From NCBI GenBank assembly GCA_038503065.1, contig JBCAMK010000011.1:682001-746000 (forward strand): 64,000 nucleotides of DNA, in the 5' to 3' direction. Below the pieces are notes generated by a model, which saw nothing but the letters and a program-made list of their open reading frames with translations, searched no databases and was not told the origin of the DNA. The stretch is from Paragyromitra xinjiangensis. Lineage: Eukaryota; Ascomycota; Pezizomycetes; Pezizales; Discinaceae. Both the position numbers and the translations under genes were made by a program. This document shows, one piece after another, positions 10,932 to 21,666 of the stretch (positions within the stretch are counted from its first letter, which is position 1; every line of letters begins with the position of its first letter).

Positions 10932-11173
10932 GAGCTATCCCTTACGCCGGTAATGCTGTCGACTTTCGTGGGGGTCAAATAATGACCAAGATTTGGGGCT
11001 GTGTGATTAATGTTGTTAGATTCTCAGAACTACAATATGAATTTTTGAGAAATACATAGGTAGTCCTAGGCATTAAGTGAGAAATAATACCTGCCCTAGA
11101 TAAGCTACCCCCTTCCGCTCCGAAACCTCGGATAAATGTTGGTAGCATCAGAGTACCAGCGTAAGGGATAGCT
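10932..11173. repeat. MITE-like element with ~20-bp terminal inverted repeats and TA duplication
   Basis: The left end AGCTATCCCTTACGCCGGTA (10933-10952) is the reverse complement, with one mismatch, of the right end TACCAGCGTAAGGGATAGCT (11154-11173). Both ends are bordered by TA (10930-10931 and 11174-11175), the target duplicated by Tc1/mariner/pogo-type transposases. The 242-bp interior has no ORF, so the element is non-autonomous. It lies directly upstream of, or inside, the decayed gene at 11.19-11.93 kb. Confidence 0.6.
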
Positions 11174-11189
11174 TATCCTTTAATCTTGA

Positions 11190-11932
11190 AAATATATCGA
11201 GTACAAAGCTACCGAAACCAAAAAAGCTACTGCGACACCACCTAATCCAACCTCATCCAGGAAACACAAGGCGGAAGTCTCACCGGCCATAGAAGGAAGT
11301 GTCGACAAGCGAGCCGCAACCCAGCAGAAGATGCTCTAGGTTCTCCCCGCCGAAGATTTCCTTACAGGAAGTTCGGCAGGCTGGTTAGATGAAAACCTTA
11401 TCCAAGAGTTACAGCGACGCCATCTCTATTGGGAAACAATCATCGCACCTAAGATCTGGCTACAGCTTCAAACGACTGAAGATCTTCTAAGTGACGACAT
11501 ACTTCGGTTGGTAGGGGACGGTAGGCCCGTCCCTAAAGATGCATACGATAATGAAGCGGCCTAGAGAGACAGAGAGAAGTTAATGTCGCAGAGGGGTTTT
11601 GGGGCTGCTATGAGAGCGGCCGGGTGACAGGACCGCAAAGGTGACAGCGATGACGAATTATATGCGCAAAAATGGCATAGAGTAGGGAAAGGAGGTTGCA
11701 GATGCTGTAAGCTTAGTCTCTTCCCTTTCTTCTGTATTGTTCCTAATATAATTCTAAAAATATAGGTAACCGAGTGGGCAAAAAGAAGGAGGAGGAAGAA
11801 CAGCAGCAGCAGATAACGGAAAATTTGCAGGAAGCCCCCCCAACCTTCTTCACCTCTCACCGCCGAAAAACGCTGAAGTCCTCCCGGATGTTGGCTCCTC
11901 CACAAGAATCCACACGCAATAGGAAGGAGTAG
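11190..11932 (+). pseudogene. Broken gene of unknown family with RIP-like nonsense mutations
   Basis: One reading frame stays coding-like over about 500 bp but is interrupted by TAG (11337-11339), TAG (11562-11564) and TGA (11625-11627). Recognisable stretches include EDFLTGSSAGWLDENLIQEL, RRHLYWETIIAPKIWLQLQT and LLSDDILRLVGDGRPVPKDA. After the last stop the frame runs to a GTAAGC donor at 11707; an intron 11707-11765 ends ATAG and joins in phase to a basic, Gln/Glu-rich exon (GKKKEEEEQQQQITENLQ) that stops at 11930-11932. An intact in-phase intron shows this was a real gene. Each internal stop is one C-to-T or G-to-A change from a sense codon. I do not recognise the protein family. Confidence 0.6.
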
Positions 11933-12808
11933 TTTGCCAGGAACTGCAACTAGGGGATTGAGAGGAGAGGCACAGGGAGAGAAAATTAAGATAGTAGAAA
12001 TATGAATGTATACGCGCAGGCCCACAGCATCGGATGACCCCTTTCCCCAACATCTCTTTGAGCCGACTAACGAAATGCGGGCCACTAACTACATGCACAT
12101 GTAGACGCGAAAACCCCTCTGGGTGCAATTCTTAAAACCCTTTTAGAAACCGTCAAAAATGCGATAGAATTACTCCCCATTAAAATCCCCATACCATTGC
12201 AATAGCCCGCCACAAATCCCCATATTAACCACCCGTGGAACATGAACCATCACTCGCCAATCTAGCCGTTGCCAAGAAACTCGCCGTCGGGATTAGCCGT
12301 TGCGGCTCCAAGCAAGTACCCACTATCCCAGGATAACCGCAACGAACCTCCAAGTTCAAATAACCTAGTTGTATATTCGTGGAAAATATTCTCGGCATGT
12401 ACTCCGGCTGCGTCTTTCCATCTTTAGAATTCTATTAAATTCTCTTCAAATATAGTCGCTTATCCTTTTTTTTCATTCTATCCCGTCTTATCTCTACCCT
12501 TGTTCGCGCCTGCAGCTGGAATATAAAGCAGAAAGGGGTGGCTACAATGCCCTCATTTTCAAATCCTATGGTTGGAGTTCGTAGAGGCCTTTTTAGACCC
12601 CGTCTGTAAGTATGACCCTCCACCCACGAAAGAATTTTCGAGGGGAAACAAACTAATTGAGTAGGTGACTCCAAGGCTCAATACACCACGAAACATCAGA
12701 CACTACCGAAATTTCCGAACCTTGATACCATCTCGCACACTAAATCTATACCAGCACTCACCGGTCCAAACCCAATCAATCGGAAACGCCCCACGATAAA
12801 TACGAGCC
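11933..12808. other. Spacer and promoter of the threonine aldolase gene
   Basis: The minus ORFs here (11561-12128 and 12435-12674) are low-complexity and antisense to the broken gene or to spacer, and are not supported. The last 100 bp carry C-rich tracts as expected of a fungal 5' UTR. Confidence 0.4.
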
Positions 12809-14021
12809 ATGACATCCTCCAACACCCCCAAGACTTCCGAATGGGAGTCCTCTCCCGCTACCTTTGATTTCCGCTCCGATACTTTCACTACTCCAACCCC
12901 ATCCATGTTATCCTCCCTCGCTCATGCCTCCCTCGGCGATGAAGTCTACCTTGAATCCACTACAACCATCTCCCTTGAATCCCGGATCGCAAAACTCTTC
13001 GGCAAGCCCGCTGCCCTCTTCGTCCTCTCGGGCACAATGGGGAACCAACTCTGTCTCCGTGCGCACCTGACACAACCACCGCACTCAGTCCTGTGCGATG
13101 TACGTGCCCATATCAACATCTATGAGGCGGGTGGGCTTGCAACATTATCCCAATCACTAATCACGGGTGTGCGGCCAAGCAACGGAAAATGGATCACACT
13201 AGAGGATGTAAAGAAGGAGGTAACCCTAGGAGACAACATCCACTTCGCACCTACAAGGGTGATCTCGCTCGAAAACACCATTAACGGCGTTATCATGCCG
13301 CTAGACGAGATCCGGCGTATCAGCGAGTTCGCGAAGGAACATGGAATCAAGGTACATATTGATGGTGCGCGTCTATGGAATGCGTGTTCGGTCCCAGGAG
13401 CACCAGCACTGCATGAGTATGCGGCGTTGGTGGACTCACTGAGTGTGTGCTTTTCGAAGAGCCTAGGTGCCCCGGTGGGGAGCTTTGTTGTTGGGGAGAA
13501 GAAACTCGTGGATCATGCGAGACATATGAGGAAGGCGATTGGGGGTGGAATTAGACAGGCGGGCATTCTAACGGCAATGGCGGAGGTAGCGTTGGATGAA
13601 GTGTTCCTTGGGGGGCAGCTGATAAAGGCGAACGCGTACGCAAAGAGGCTGGAGAAGAAGTGGACAGCGTTAAGAGGCCAAACGACGTTGCCGGTGGATA
13701 CGAACATGGTGTGGTTGGATTTGGAAGAGAGGGGTATCAGTGTGGAGGTTTGGGAGGAAGAAGCAAAGAAGCAGGGAGTGAAGGTGGGAGGTGGGAGGAT
13801 TGTGTGCCATTATCGTGAGTAGAAAATTTCACATTCATCATGATGAGGCAGTGGCTGACTGAGATTCGATGACAGAAAATTCGGCAGATGCAATTGAGAA
13901 GCTGGAGAAGGTTATGGAGGTGACATGCAAGAAGGCCGATGCGAGTAAAGCCGGTGGAGCTCAGGCCAAAACTGATGGGAGGGTAAAAGACAGAATTTAC
14001 ATGACTGGGAGCAAACTCTAG
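12809..14021 (+). CDS. L-threonine aldolase (PLP-dependent, GLY1-like)
   Basis: CDS join(12809..13814,13876..14021), 383 aa. The 61-nt intron starts GTGAGT, has a GCTGACT branch and ends CAG; without it the protein would stop at 13822. Family blocks appear in order: FRSDTFTTPT (21-30), GTMGNQ (75-80), the CDVRAHINIYEAGG block (96-109), ENTINGVIMPLDEI (155-168), VHIDGARLWNA (182-192; Asp185 pairs with the PLP ring nitrogen) and VCFSKSLGAPVGS with the Schiff-base lysine at about 217. The enzyme cleaves L-threonine (and allo-threonine) to glycine and acetaldehyde and is a cytosolic glycine source. The second exon adds the helical tail SADAIEKLEKVMEV. No targeting signal is seen. Confidence 0.92.
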
Positions 14022-15081
14022 ATTAAAAGCAAGGGTTTAGTATAGAACACGCTTGACCAAAATAATGTTACAGTATAAGATACGCAAAAAGTCATGACTG
14101 AAAATGAATTGGGATACTGGCGAGCTGTCGGTTTCACGTGGCTACTTCTTGAAACTTGTTTCAACAGCTCTTAGCATCATGAGAAATGGCTCGATACTTC
14201 GATAGTCGCTCCAATTGCCCTACTCCATCCCTCAGAGATCAACGCCAATGGCTGAGTATTCTACCAATCTTGATGAACATCTATCATTTCAAAGTCTAGG
14301 ATAAAATCGAAAGAAATCCGTTTTTCCTATCTTAAGCAAGAGCAAAAAGTTTACCAAAACCTCTTAAACTGTAAACTCCAAATCCAATCCTAAATCAATT
14401 CTCAGATTCATAAATATAACCAAACTCGATCCTCCCGATTCCTCAGTCGAGCCCAAGTGACGAATCAATATGAAAATTCCATCCAAAAAAGAGAGATATA
14501 AAATATTCCCAACTTATCAGCTCAACGGCCAGCTGAAACTAGGAGTCTTCACAACATCCCCCGACAGAGATGCCAAGCTCAGGGCTTTATAGAGGAAAAG
14601 AGCATGGAGAGGAGGTTTATTCATTAGGTACCTACCGCTATTAAGACCGAAGGGTTTTTATTCTCCGAAACTAATGCGGAAGAAACAGATACTTAGAATA
14701 TGTGGGTAGCAGCCCATCATAATGGAGGAATTTCGAACAGCTAGGCCCTTGGGATGCCTAATCAGGAAGATGGGTCAAGAACATTCCTCAAGCTAACTCA
14801 GAAACAAGAATAAAAAACAAAGCCCAGCCCAAATATCACATCCAATTCTTCACCCCAATCTCAACCCCCTTCCCAACGGAATTTACCGTTGCGGCTCAAC
14901 TGCCCCACCTGGTCCGTGCACATACCCGCCAAAGCAGGGTAACCATCAGTTCCCACAAACTTTTAAAAAGCCCATGATCTGGTATGGTCTGACTGAAGAG
15001 GTCCGATTCTGCTCCTCCAAGACTTCTACCCTTCAATTCCTCTCCAATTCCCGAGAACCCCCTCAATTTAGCATAGCAACA
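14022..15081. other. Spacer between threonine aldolase and TPA1
   Basis: AT-rich, with no supported ORF or repeat. The final part is CT-rich upstream of the TPA1 start, a usual fungal 5' UTR composition. The in-frame ATG at 14974 lies in this leader and is not favoured as the start. Confidence 0.45.
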
Positions 15082-17310
15082 ATGGTTAAGCGAAAGGCTG
15101 AAGGGACAGCTGCTCCTCGGTCACCCTCGAAAAAAGGGAAGCCTTCTAAGGCTGAATCTGCACCGGTAGACGTTAAATCGTCCTTCCGCAAAGGTCTCTT
15201 TGACAAATCTGTTGAAGCTCAGTATCGGGAAGAATATGCTTCCTCCACTCCGTACAGCTCCCATTCCACCTACTAGAAAGCCCACAATTGCCTCCCTCCA
15301 TAACTAATGTCTCCGGTAAACCCCCACAGCTACAAACACGCCGTAATCCACACATTAATGGATGACACACTCCTCCGCTCTGTCCGCTCAGAAGCCCTTA
15401 AAAACTTACACTTCACACCAAAAGAAACCGATATATACCGCATTCACCAATCCGGTGATCTCGCTAACCTTGATGGCCTCCCACCCGCAATGCAAGCTCT
15501 CCTACCTTCTCTCCGCCAGCTTCGCGACTCTCTCTACTCCAAAAGTTTCCGCGACTACGTCTGTGCTATAACTGGCTGCGGTGCCCTAAGTGGGAAGAAA
15601 ACAGACATGGCTATCAACGTCTACACTCCCGGTTCACATCTACTCACACACGACGACGTGATTGGATCTAGGCGGGTGAGCTATATCCTCTACCTCACAT
15701 CCCCTGATGCGCCATGGCAGGAGTCCTGGGGCGGAGCTCTACGACTGTATCCGACAAGAGTGGCGGAAGATGGGGTAACACGAGTTCCCGAACCGATGTG
15801 GGTAAAGTCAATTCCGCCAGCATGGAACCAGTTGAGCTTTTTCGAGGTACAACCGGGGTTGAGTTTTCATGAAGTGGAGGAGGTGTATGATTGCGGCGAG
15901 GACGAGGAAAGAGTACGCATAGCGATCAGTGGATGGTTCCATATCCCGCAGGAGGGTGAGGAGGGCTATATTCCAGGCCTAGAAGAGGAGCTAGCGGAAA
16001 AGAGCTCGCTCCAACAGCTGCAAAGCAAAAGCGATATCTTCGACTTCCCAAAGCCACTGCCAGTTAAAGAACCCACCTTGGACAACGAAGGCGACGTAGA
16101 GGAAGATGACACAATCTTATCTGAAGAAGAGCTGAATTTCCTCCTTCTCTACATTGCGCCAACATATCTCACACCAGACACACTTGAAGAGCTCCGCGAA
16201 GCTTTCGCCGAAGACTCCTCAGTCCAAATCACCTCCTTCCTCTCCAAATCTTACTTCACAAAACTAAAAGCTTACATCTCCTCTCGCGACGGCCAAACCA
16301 CCGAACACGACGCAGAAGACTGGAAGACCGCCATCCCACCGCATAAGCACCGGTACCTCTATCTCCAAAAACCACCAAGCGCTTCAACCCCAGCCACAAA
16401 CCCAGTCGAGGAGCTCCTAACTGTCCTCTTCCCATCCAAACCATTCCGGAAGCTCCTGCAGCTAGCTACAGGGATGAAAATGACACCTGCAGCGAACCTT
16501 CTGGCAAGACGGTTCAGAAGGGGATTGGATTATACACTTGCTACTGGATATGGTAGTGAAGGTGGCGAAGTAGATGAGAATGGCGAGGGCGATGGTGAAG
16601 CTGCGGAGGGTGCGGGAATGAGGATTGAGGTTTGTTTAGGTATTACTCCGTCGCGAGGATGGGGTGGTGATGAAGAGGATGATGATGATGCAGAGAAGAA
16701 GAACGGGAAGGGGAAGGGGAAAGCGAAGGTGAAGGTGCCGAAGCCGTCAAAATTTGATGATAAAGAAAGGACAATTGGCGGTTACGAAATGTGCCACTCC
16801 TCCCTCACTCCAATTCGACCTAGAACATCTACTAATCACTGACCAATTAGGTACATGGCCGGTGACGACTCGGACTCCGATTCCGACTCGGAAGATGAAA
16901 CCAATCCACACACCACGAAGAAATCAAAATCGGACCCGGCAATCTACAAAGCCAGCAAAGAAGATGAAGACGACAGCGTCCTCTTCAGTATGCCCGCCGC
17001 TTGGAACAGATTCAGTATCGTCCTCCGTGACTCAGGGGTACTCAAGTTCGTCAAGTACGTTTCACAAAGCGCGAAAGGGGATCGATGGGATGTTATCGGC
17101 GAGTGGGGAGTCGCAGACGATGAGGAGGAGGATGTAGAAGTGCAAGCTGAGGAGGAGGAGGAGGAGGAGGAGGGAAAGGAAGAGGAGTGGAAGGGGATTG
17201 AAAGTGATAGGAGTGGAGACGAAGATGGGGGAGAAGATGTAGTTGAGGAGGGGGATAGTGAGGGGTATGAGGACGAAGATGATGAGATGATGGGGAGTGG
17301 TGCGGAATAA
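15082..17310 (+). CDS. TPA1: Prolyl 3,4-dihydroxylase of ribosomal protein uS12 (Tpa1/Ofd1 family)
   Basis: CDS join(15082..15251,15330..16790,16851..17310), 696 aa. Intron 1 (78 nt; GTACAG...CACAG, branch TAACTAAT) joins ...YASSTP to YKHAVIHT; intron 2 (60 nt, GTGCCA...TTAG) joins GGYE to MYMAGDDSDSD. The N-terminal 2-oxoglutarate/Fe(II) domain shows the ETDIYRIHQSGDLANLDGLP block and the metal ligands HDD (about His164, Asp166) and SFHEV (about His237), with VRIAISGW (about Arg253) for 2-oxoglutarate. The second, cupin-like half contains AAWNRFSIVLRDSGVLKFVK in the last exon. The start ATG at 15082 gives an NLS-like KRKAEG leader. In yeast and fission yeast, orthologs hydroxylate Rps23 and affect translation termination and oxygen-dependent Sre1 control. 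Low-complexity acidic inserts are family-typical. Confidence 0.88.
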
Positions 17311-19256
17311 GTAGATATCAATTCTGCAGGTTTTGGATACATGTTTAAAAAAGTTAATCCTTTGTACAAGTATATAATAAGTTAAATATCTTTAAGCTAA
17401 GGGTTTATTTGTTTATTCGCCGATCCGTGAGAGTTGCTTGATCCTCTACGTATGCTAGCTTAGCCTCTAGCCGCTGCGGGCTGTGGGCGCTGTGGATTAC
17501 ATCCCACCTAACCTTATCCTCAAAAACAAAAAATCACCTATCACAAGCTATCCCAGTAATCCATCTGGGAAAAGAAAGTCGCCCAACCCCCCCATTTTGA
17601 TCACAAAAAATCACTCGCGACATAACTTCTCGTGAAAAACTGATCGATGGACAAGGCTTAACCCAACGGATAGTGTTCTTATACTTGAGTAACTTTCTTC
17701 CTTTATATACAGTATGTATACCTATAAGCAAATCGGTGTTCCACGCTCACAAAGAAAGAGACGCCGAAGCCGGAACTAGACTACTAGACGCTTCTTGAGC
17801 CTAGAAAACTGCTGAATAATATCAAAAGTCCACCCCTCGCGATCCATGGTGAAAGTACACCTTCAACTATTCTTTCACATCACCCATGAAGTCTAAAACG
17901 TTAGAGGGTTGCCCGATGGCTACTATCGTTGCAGAACCCTCCCTCCCTCCACCTCCAAAAATACTGTGACAAGACTCTAGTGTTTATTGCAAGCAAAAGG
18001 CTACCAAGGCCAAGACCTTAGTCTAGCTTCATTCATCCTCCTAAACTCAACTCAGAGACTTCGCTATGGTTCAAACGTAATTTGTCTAGAAATACTTCCC
18101 GCTAGTAGCTAAATTGTGATATGATGGTGGTTCTAAATAGCTATCTTTTCGGCCAAAGTTAACGGTAAGATTAATATCCCTTATTCAGACCTTCAGAAAC
18201 TACCCTCTTTAAGTTAGCAGTTGTGTTTAACTTAAAGATAGATGCACACAATCAATACCAACCCTCAGGCCAAACAAAAGGCGTAGATACCACACCCCTA
18301 AGATAAAGAGGATATCAATATGCTCTCCCCCCCAATACAACTCTCCACGACCAAACCCAGAACACTTTTCAACCTATCAAACAAGACCCTAGGAAAGTGA
18401 ATCCGAGAACACCTGAGGCCAGATGGAATTAATCAAACAAAAAAGAGCTGCAGCGTTTATGAATTATCTATCTATCTAGCAATGAAAAGTAATATCGAAA
18501 ACCGAGTGATATCACATGCAACAACCGTTCATACGCCTTCATTAAGCCCGGGAAAAAAAAATACAGACGTTTAACTTAAGCGCTCTCGCCAATATCACTA
18601 CTGTAATATGAAATTATGGCGTCGGCAGTCAAGTCTACAAGCATATCACTTTATCGCTGACGAAATTTCTAAACACCCCCTGTTTACGCGATTCAGGCAA
18701 ATTATTTCCCTTCACACGGTTGACCGTTAGAAAAGCTGCAGTTAACCCAGGTAGGAAGGTACTTAAAATAAACTTCTGACCCACACCCCTGGCAATAACA
18801 TTTCCCGAACTCCAAACCCAGAAAGTCAAACGGAGAAACTCGAAGGGAGACAGATCCGGCAACTGCCAGGGGAAACAAAGGGAAGATACCTAGGGGATTC
18901 AACCCCTCTAAAATATCGACTAGCTAGATATTTCTAATGCTGACTTGAATTGAGCTATGCTGCATGCATACACTCTCTACACCCTCTGCCCCCTTACTAG
19001 CCACCCGTCATATAAGCACCCCGGTGAAATGACAGCCGTTGACATTTTGCGTGCACGCGTGCGCAATAACCGAGAAGTCAGGTACATGTATGCAGGAGGA
19101 ACGTAGGAACGTTAGAAGGGGCACATAGTAAAGATTCTCCTTACTAACCCAATCCCCAATCCCAAAACCACAGGTCCTAAGAAGATATTGGGATTGGACA
19201 ATTAGAGATCCCAACCAGTGAATCTAGGGCAGGCCATCAGGTGCTGGGCCCGTAGC
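17311..19256. other. Gene-poor spacer
   Basis: Only short ORFs without recognisable proteins. The first 60 bp are the probable TPA1 3' end. No tRNA or long repeat was recognised. Confidence 0.4.
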
Positions 19257-19408
19257 CTCCATTATACGCCTATTGTTACACTAGTTCCACAGTTCCACGT
19301 CCCTAAGGGGAATCTTATATCAGACAGGGCGAGTTCCTCTAAACTGTCTGCATTAGGGACGTAGTGGCTGCGCCCCGCCTTCGACGGGTCCCCCTTTCTA
19401 TAATAATA
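19257..19408. repeat. Left copy of a ~150-bp direct repeat
   Basis: Matches 20781-20919 in direct orientation at roughly 90% identity by eye, apart from about 13 extra bases here around 19376-19390. Shared anchors are CTCCATTATACGC, CACTAGTTCCA and TTCCACGTCCCTAA near the start, CGAGTTCCTCTAAACTGTCTG in the middle and GGGACGTAGTGGCTGCGCCC near the end. The two copies bracket the small minus-strand gene at 19757-20529. Internally each copy has interleaved complementary segments (see findings). Confidence 0.75.
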
Positions 19409-19756
19409 TTATGAAGAGGGGAGGGGATAGATTAAGATTAGATCTTTTAGATTAATCACGTGACCTACATATATCAAAAACTCCGCCCAGCCAGTCCAGC
19501 CGAACGAATGAAAAAACAATTAATCATAACATTAATAATGATACACAACTAACCCCAGCACCGCCAGACTAGAATAAATCCCGGACTAAAAATCGACCTC
19601 ATCAGACCGACGCGGCTCCTATGTGTCAACGCAAGTATTAGTAACTTCTCTACTCTGCCGCTACTGCAGAATATAAGTATGAGGTACAACTAACCTAGCA
19701 TAAATCTTAAAACACAAGGTCGTTTCCTACCATCCAACTCGCGCAATCGTGCACGA

Positions 19757-20529
19757 TCACGAAAATTTACTGTTCCCATGACGAATCCGATGAACTTCTT
19801 CAAGCTTTCGTCGAAGAGCGGCATTCCCGAACACTGGCAAACCATAGATCGTGAGGAACTCGTTGATCCTGTTTTCTAACCGATCAAGAGTAGAACACTC
19901 AGCAAACTGAGTCATCAACGAACTCGATTAGCAATTCTGACTACTTACGATGCATCGCATCGATAGCTGCCCAATCTCGAGGAAAATCTTCGACAACTCG
20001 ATTTTGTAAGTCACGAAGTGGACTCAAAGACGTCGAAAGTGCGTGACGTGACCGTTCATATGCCAGGCCATCGAATTATACCCACTGCGTAATCGAGATC
20101 AGACACTTATCCGTTAAAAAGGAAACTACGCGCGGAACTTACATCGAATCAGAACGAGAATCCATACGATCCAACCGACGATCGATCGAATCGAAGCGCT
20201 CGTCCACTCGCCGTGATAAACCGGCTATCTCATAATCCGGTAGAAAACGCTGACCCCCCCCAAGTGGCGGTGGCTCAACGTATAGTTAATTGAAAAATGG
20301 CCAATGAAGAGTAAGTAAACATTGGCCCCACCAAGGAGTCAGCTTTACCGGATTATGGGATAGCTTCCAGGATCCTTACACCGGCATCAAAAGCAGGAAT
20401 ATCTCTCATTCTTTCAAAGTGAGTCGCCAACAAGGCATACACACGAGAGACTTCGTTCAAGTTCTCCGCAATAGCGACGAAGTCAGGCATTTGTTGGTTC
20501 CCATCAGCCATACCGTCTAAGCGAGACAT
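19757..20529 (-). CDS. Small family protein with C-terminal SAP-like helix-turn-helix; one apparent frameshift
   Basis: Four exons can be read on the minus strand: 20529-20380, 20249-20143, 20084-19949 and 19875-19757. Introns have GTAAG donors, CAG/TAG acceptors and, in the third, a GCTAAT branch. Exon 1 starts MSRLDGMADGNQQ; exon 2 has a heptad-like RRVDERFDSIDRRLDRMDSR; exon 4 gives RINEFLTIYGLPVFGNAAL and ends GNSKFS. This order (short coiled coil, YNS-type motif, then a GL-P-x-GN-x-RR module) recalls small proteins amplified in Leotiomycetes genomes; I know no function. In exon 3 the start reads YNSMA but the rest (RDLQNRVVEDFPRDWAAIDA) is one base out of phase, so this copy is recently broken or has a splice I did not find. 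It sits between two direct repeats. Confidence 0.55.
20223..20365. repeat. Inverted repeat spanning intron 1 and the exon 2 edge of the small gene
   Basis: GGCTATCTCATAATCCGGTA at 20223-20242 is the reverse complement, with two mismatches, of TACCGGATTATGGGATAGCT at 20346-20365; GCTGAC/GTCAGC pairs extend it inward. One arm lies in exon 2, the other in the intron. The AGCTATCCC end resembles the MITE at 10932-11173. Confidence 0.55.
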
Positions 20530-20780
20530 CACATCAAAGAACCCATTTGATAAAACTCACGATGTTTGGCGTTTTGAGATGACTTCGTCCTATGGTGTTG
20601 TCCCGCTCTATACCACTCTGACTGCTGTGCCGGGTAACTCTTCGGGATTGCCCCTCCGTTGCCACTATACCCGTTCCGGGTGTGGCTACACATCTCCAGT
20701 TCCAAAGGAACCGAGTGATAAATCGTGGAGCGTGGAGCGTGGAACTGGTTCCAGCAGTTCCTGATGTACGCTCGTAAACT

Positions 20781-20919
20781 CTCCATTATACGCTTATCTT
20801 TACACTAGTTCCATAGTTCCACGTCCCTAAGAGGAATCTTATATCAGACAGAGCGAGTTCCTCTAAACTGTCTGCCTTAGGGACGTAGTGGCTGCGCCCC
20901 CCTTTCTCGATAATAATAC
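20781..20919. repeat. Right copy of the ~150-bp direct repeat
   Basis: Direct-orientation partner of 19257-19408. In the transcriptional sense of the enclosed minus-strand gene this copy is upstream. It contains complementary pairs CGTCCCTAAG/CTTAGGGACG (20822-20831 with 20876-20885), AGAGGAA/TTCCTCT (20830-20836 with 20858-20864) and CAGACAG/CTGTCTG (20845-20851 with 20868-20874). Confidence 0.75.
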
Positions 20920-21666
20920 TCTTCGGGAGGTTTCCATTCTAGTCTTGGCGTTCACATGACCTTCGGTTACGCCTCCCCCCTATCACAACCCGTAATTTGT
21001 AATTGACAAAGAAATCTCCGTTAGTTTCAGAAAATTTGCTAACTACCTGCTACCCAAGCACATTACGAGGGAAAGAAATTGAAACCATAAGATGCTCCTT
21101 TCTTTTAGCTAATGCGCCTATATCCACCAATCCCTCCTATTTCCCTGCCACGCCTGCATAGTCTAACTTACAAACAAATCCGCAGACAATGACCAGCATC
21201 CAGCGCTGCAAAGGAATAACAATATCCCAGATTTCCCATTCCCATACCCTAGCATAACATAGCCGATCCTTGGCCATCTTTTGTACCGAAGAGAAAACAA
21301 GAAACCCCAGATTTTGAGCACACCCGTAAAAAGTCCTTGAAAAGAATATCCTAGGATCCCAAGTCCCAAGCCTCCGAAAAGAAAAAGAAAAAAACATAAA
21401 AAAAGAAAATGATATGACCAGTAAAAGAAAACGCTTGCTCCAAGTAACACCGTAAACAGCCAAAAAAAGGGATAAGAAAATCAAAGGATGGAAGGTCTAA
21501 ATACAAAACATTAATGAGTGGTGGCCGTTAATATACCCCCAAAAATCCAAACGCTATCGCCATGTCCCATAACCATGATGGAAAGAATAGAAAAAAAGGA
21601 AATAAGACATCCAGCCAAAAATGATAAATGACCCCCAAAAAATCAAAAAGACGCCCCCGCCCCTCC
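20920..21666. other. Spacer, probable 3' UTR of the methyltransferase gene at its right end
   Basis: A/T-rich on the plus strand with A-runs. The minus ORFs at 21137-21484 are hydrophobic shadows of this composition, with no recognisable protein. Confidence 0.4.

Noticed and set aside
11618..11632. 15-base match GGCCGGGTGACAGGA to the arm of the 4.5-kb foldback element
   Set aside because: Lies within the coding frame of the decayed gene and does not extend; a chance match of this size is plausible.
11561..12128. 174-aa minus-strand ORF with hydrophobic stretches
   Set aside because: It is antisense to the exon and intron of the decayed plus-strand gene; the hydrophobic run is the complement of a GAA/CAG-rich coding stretch.
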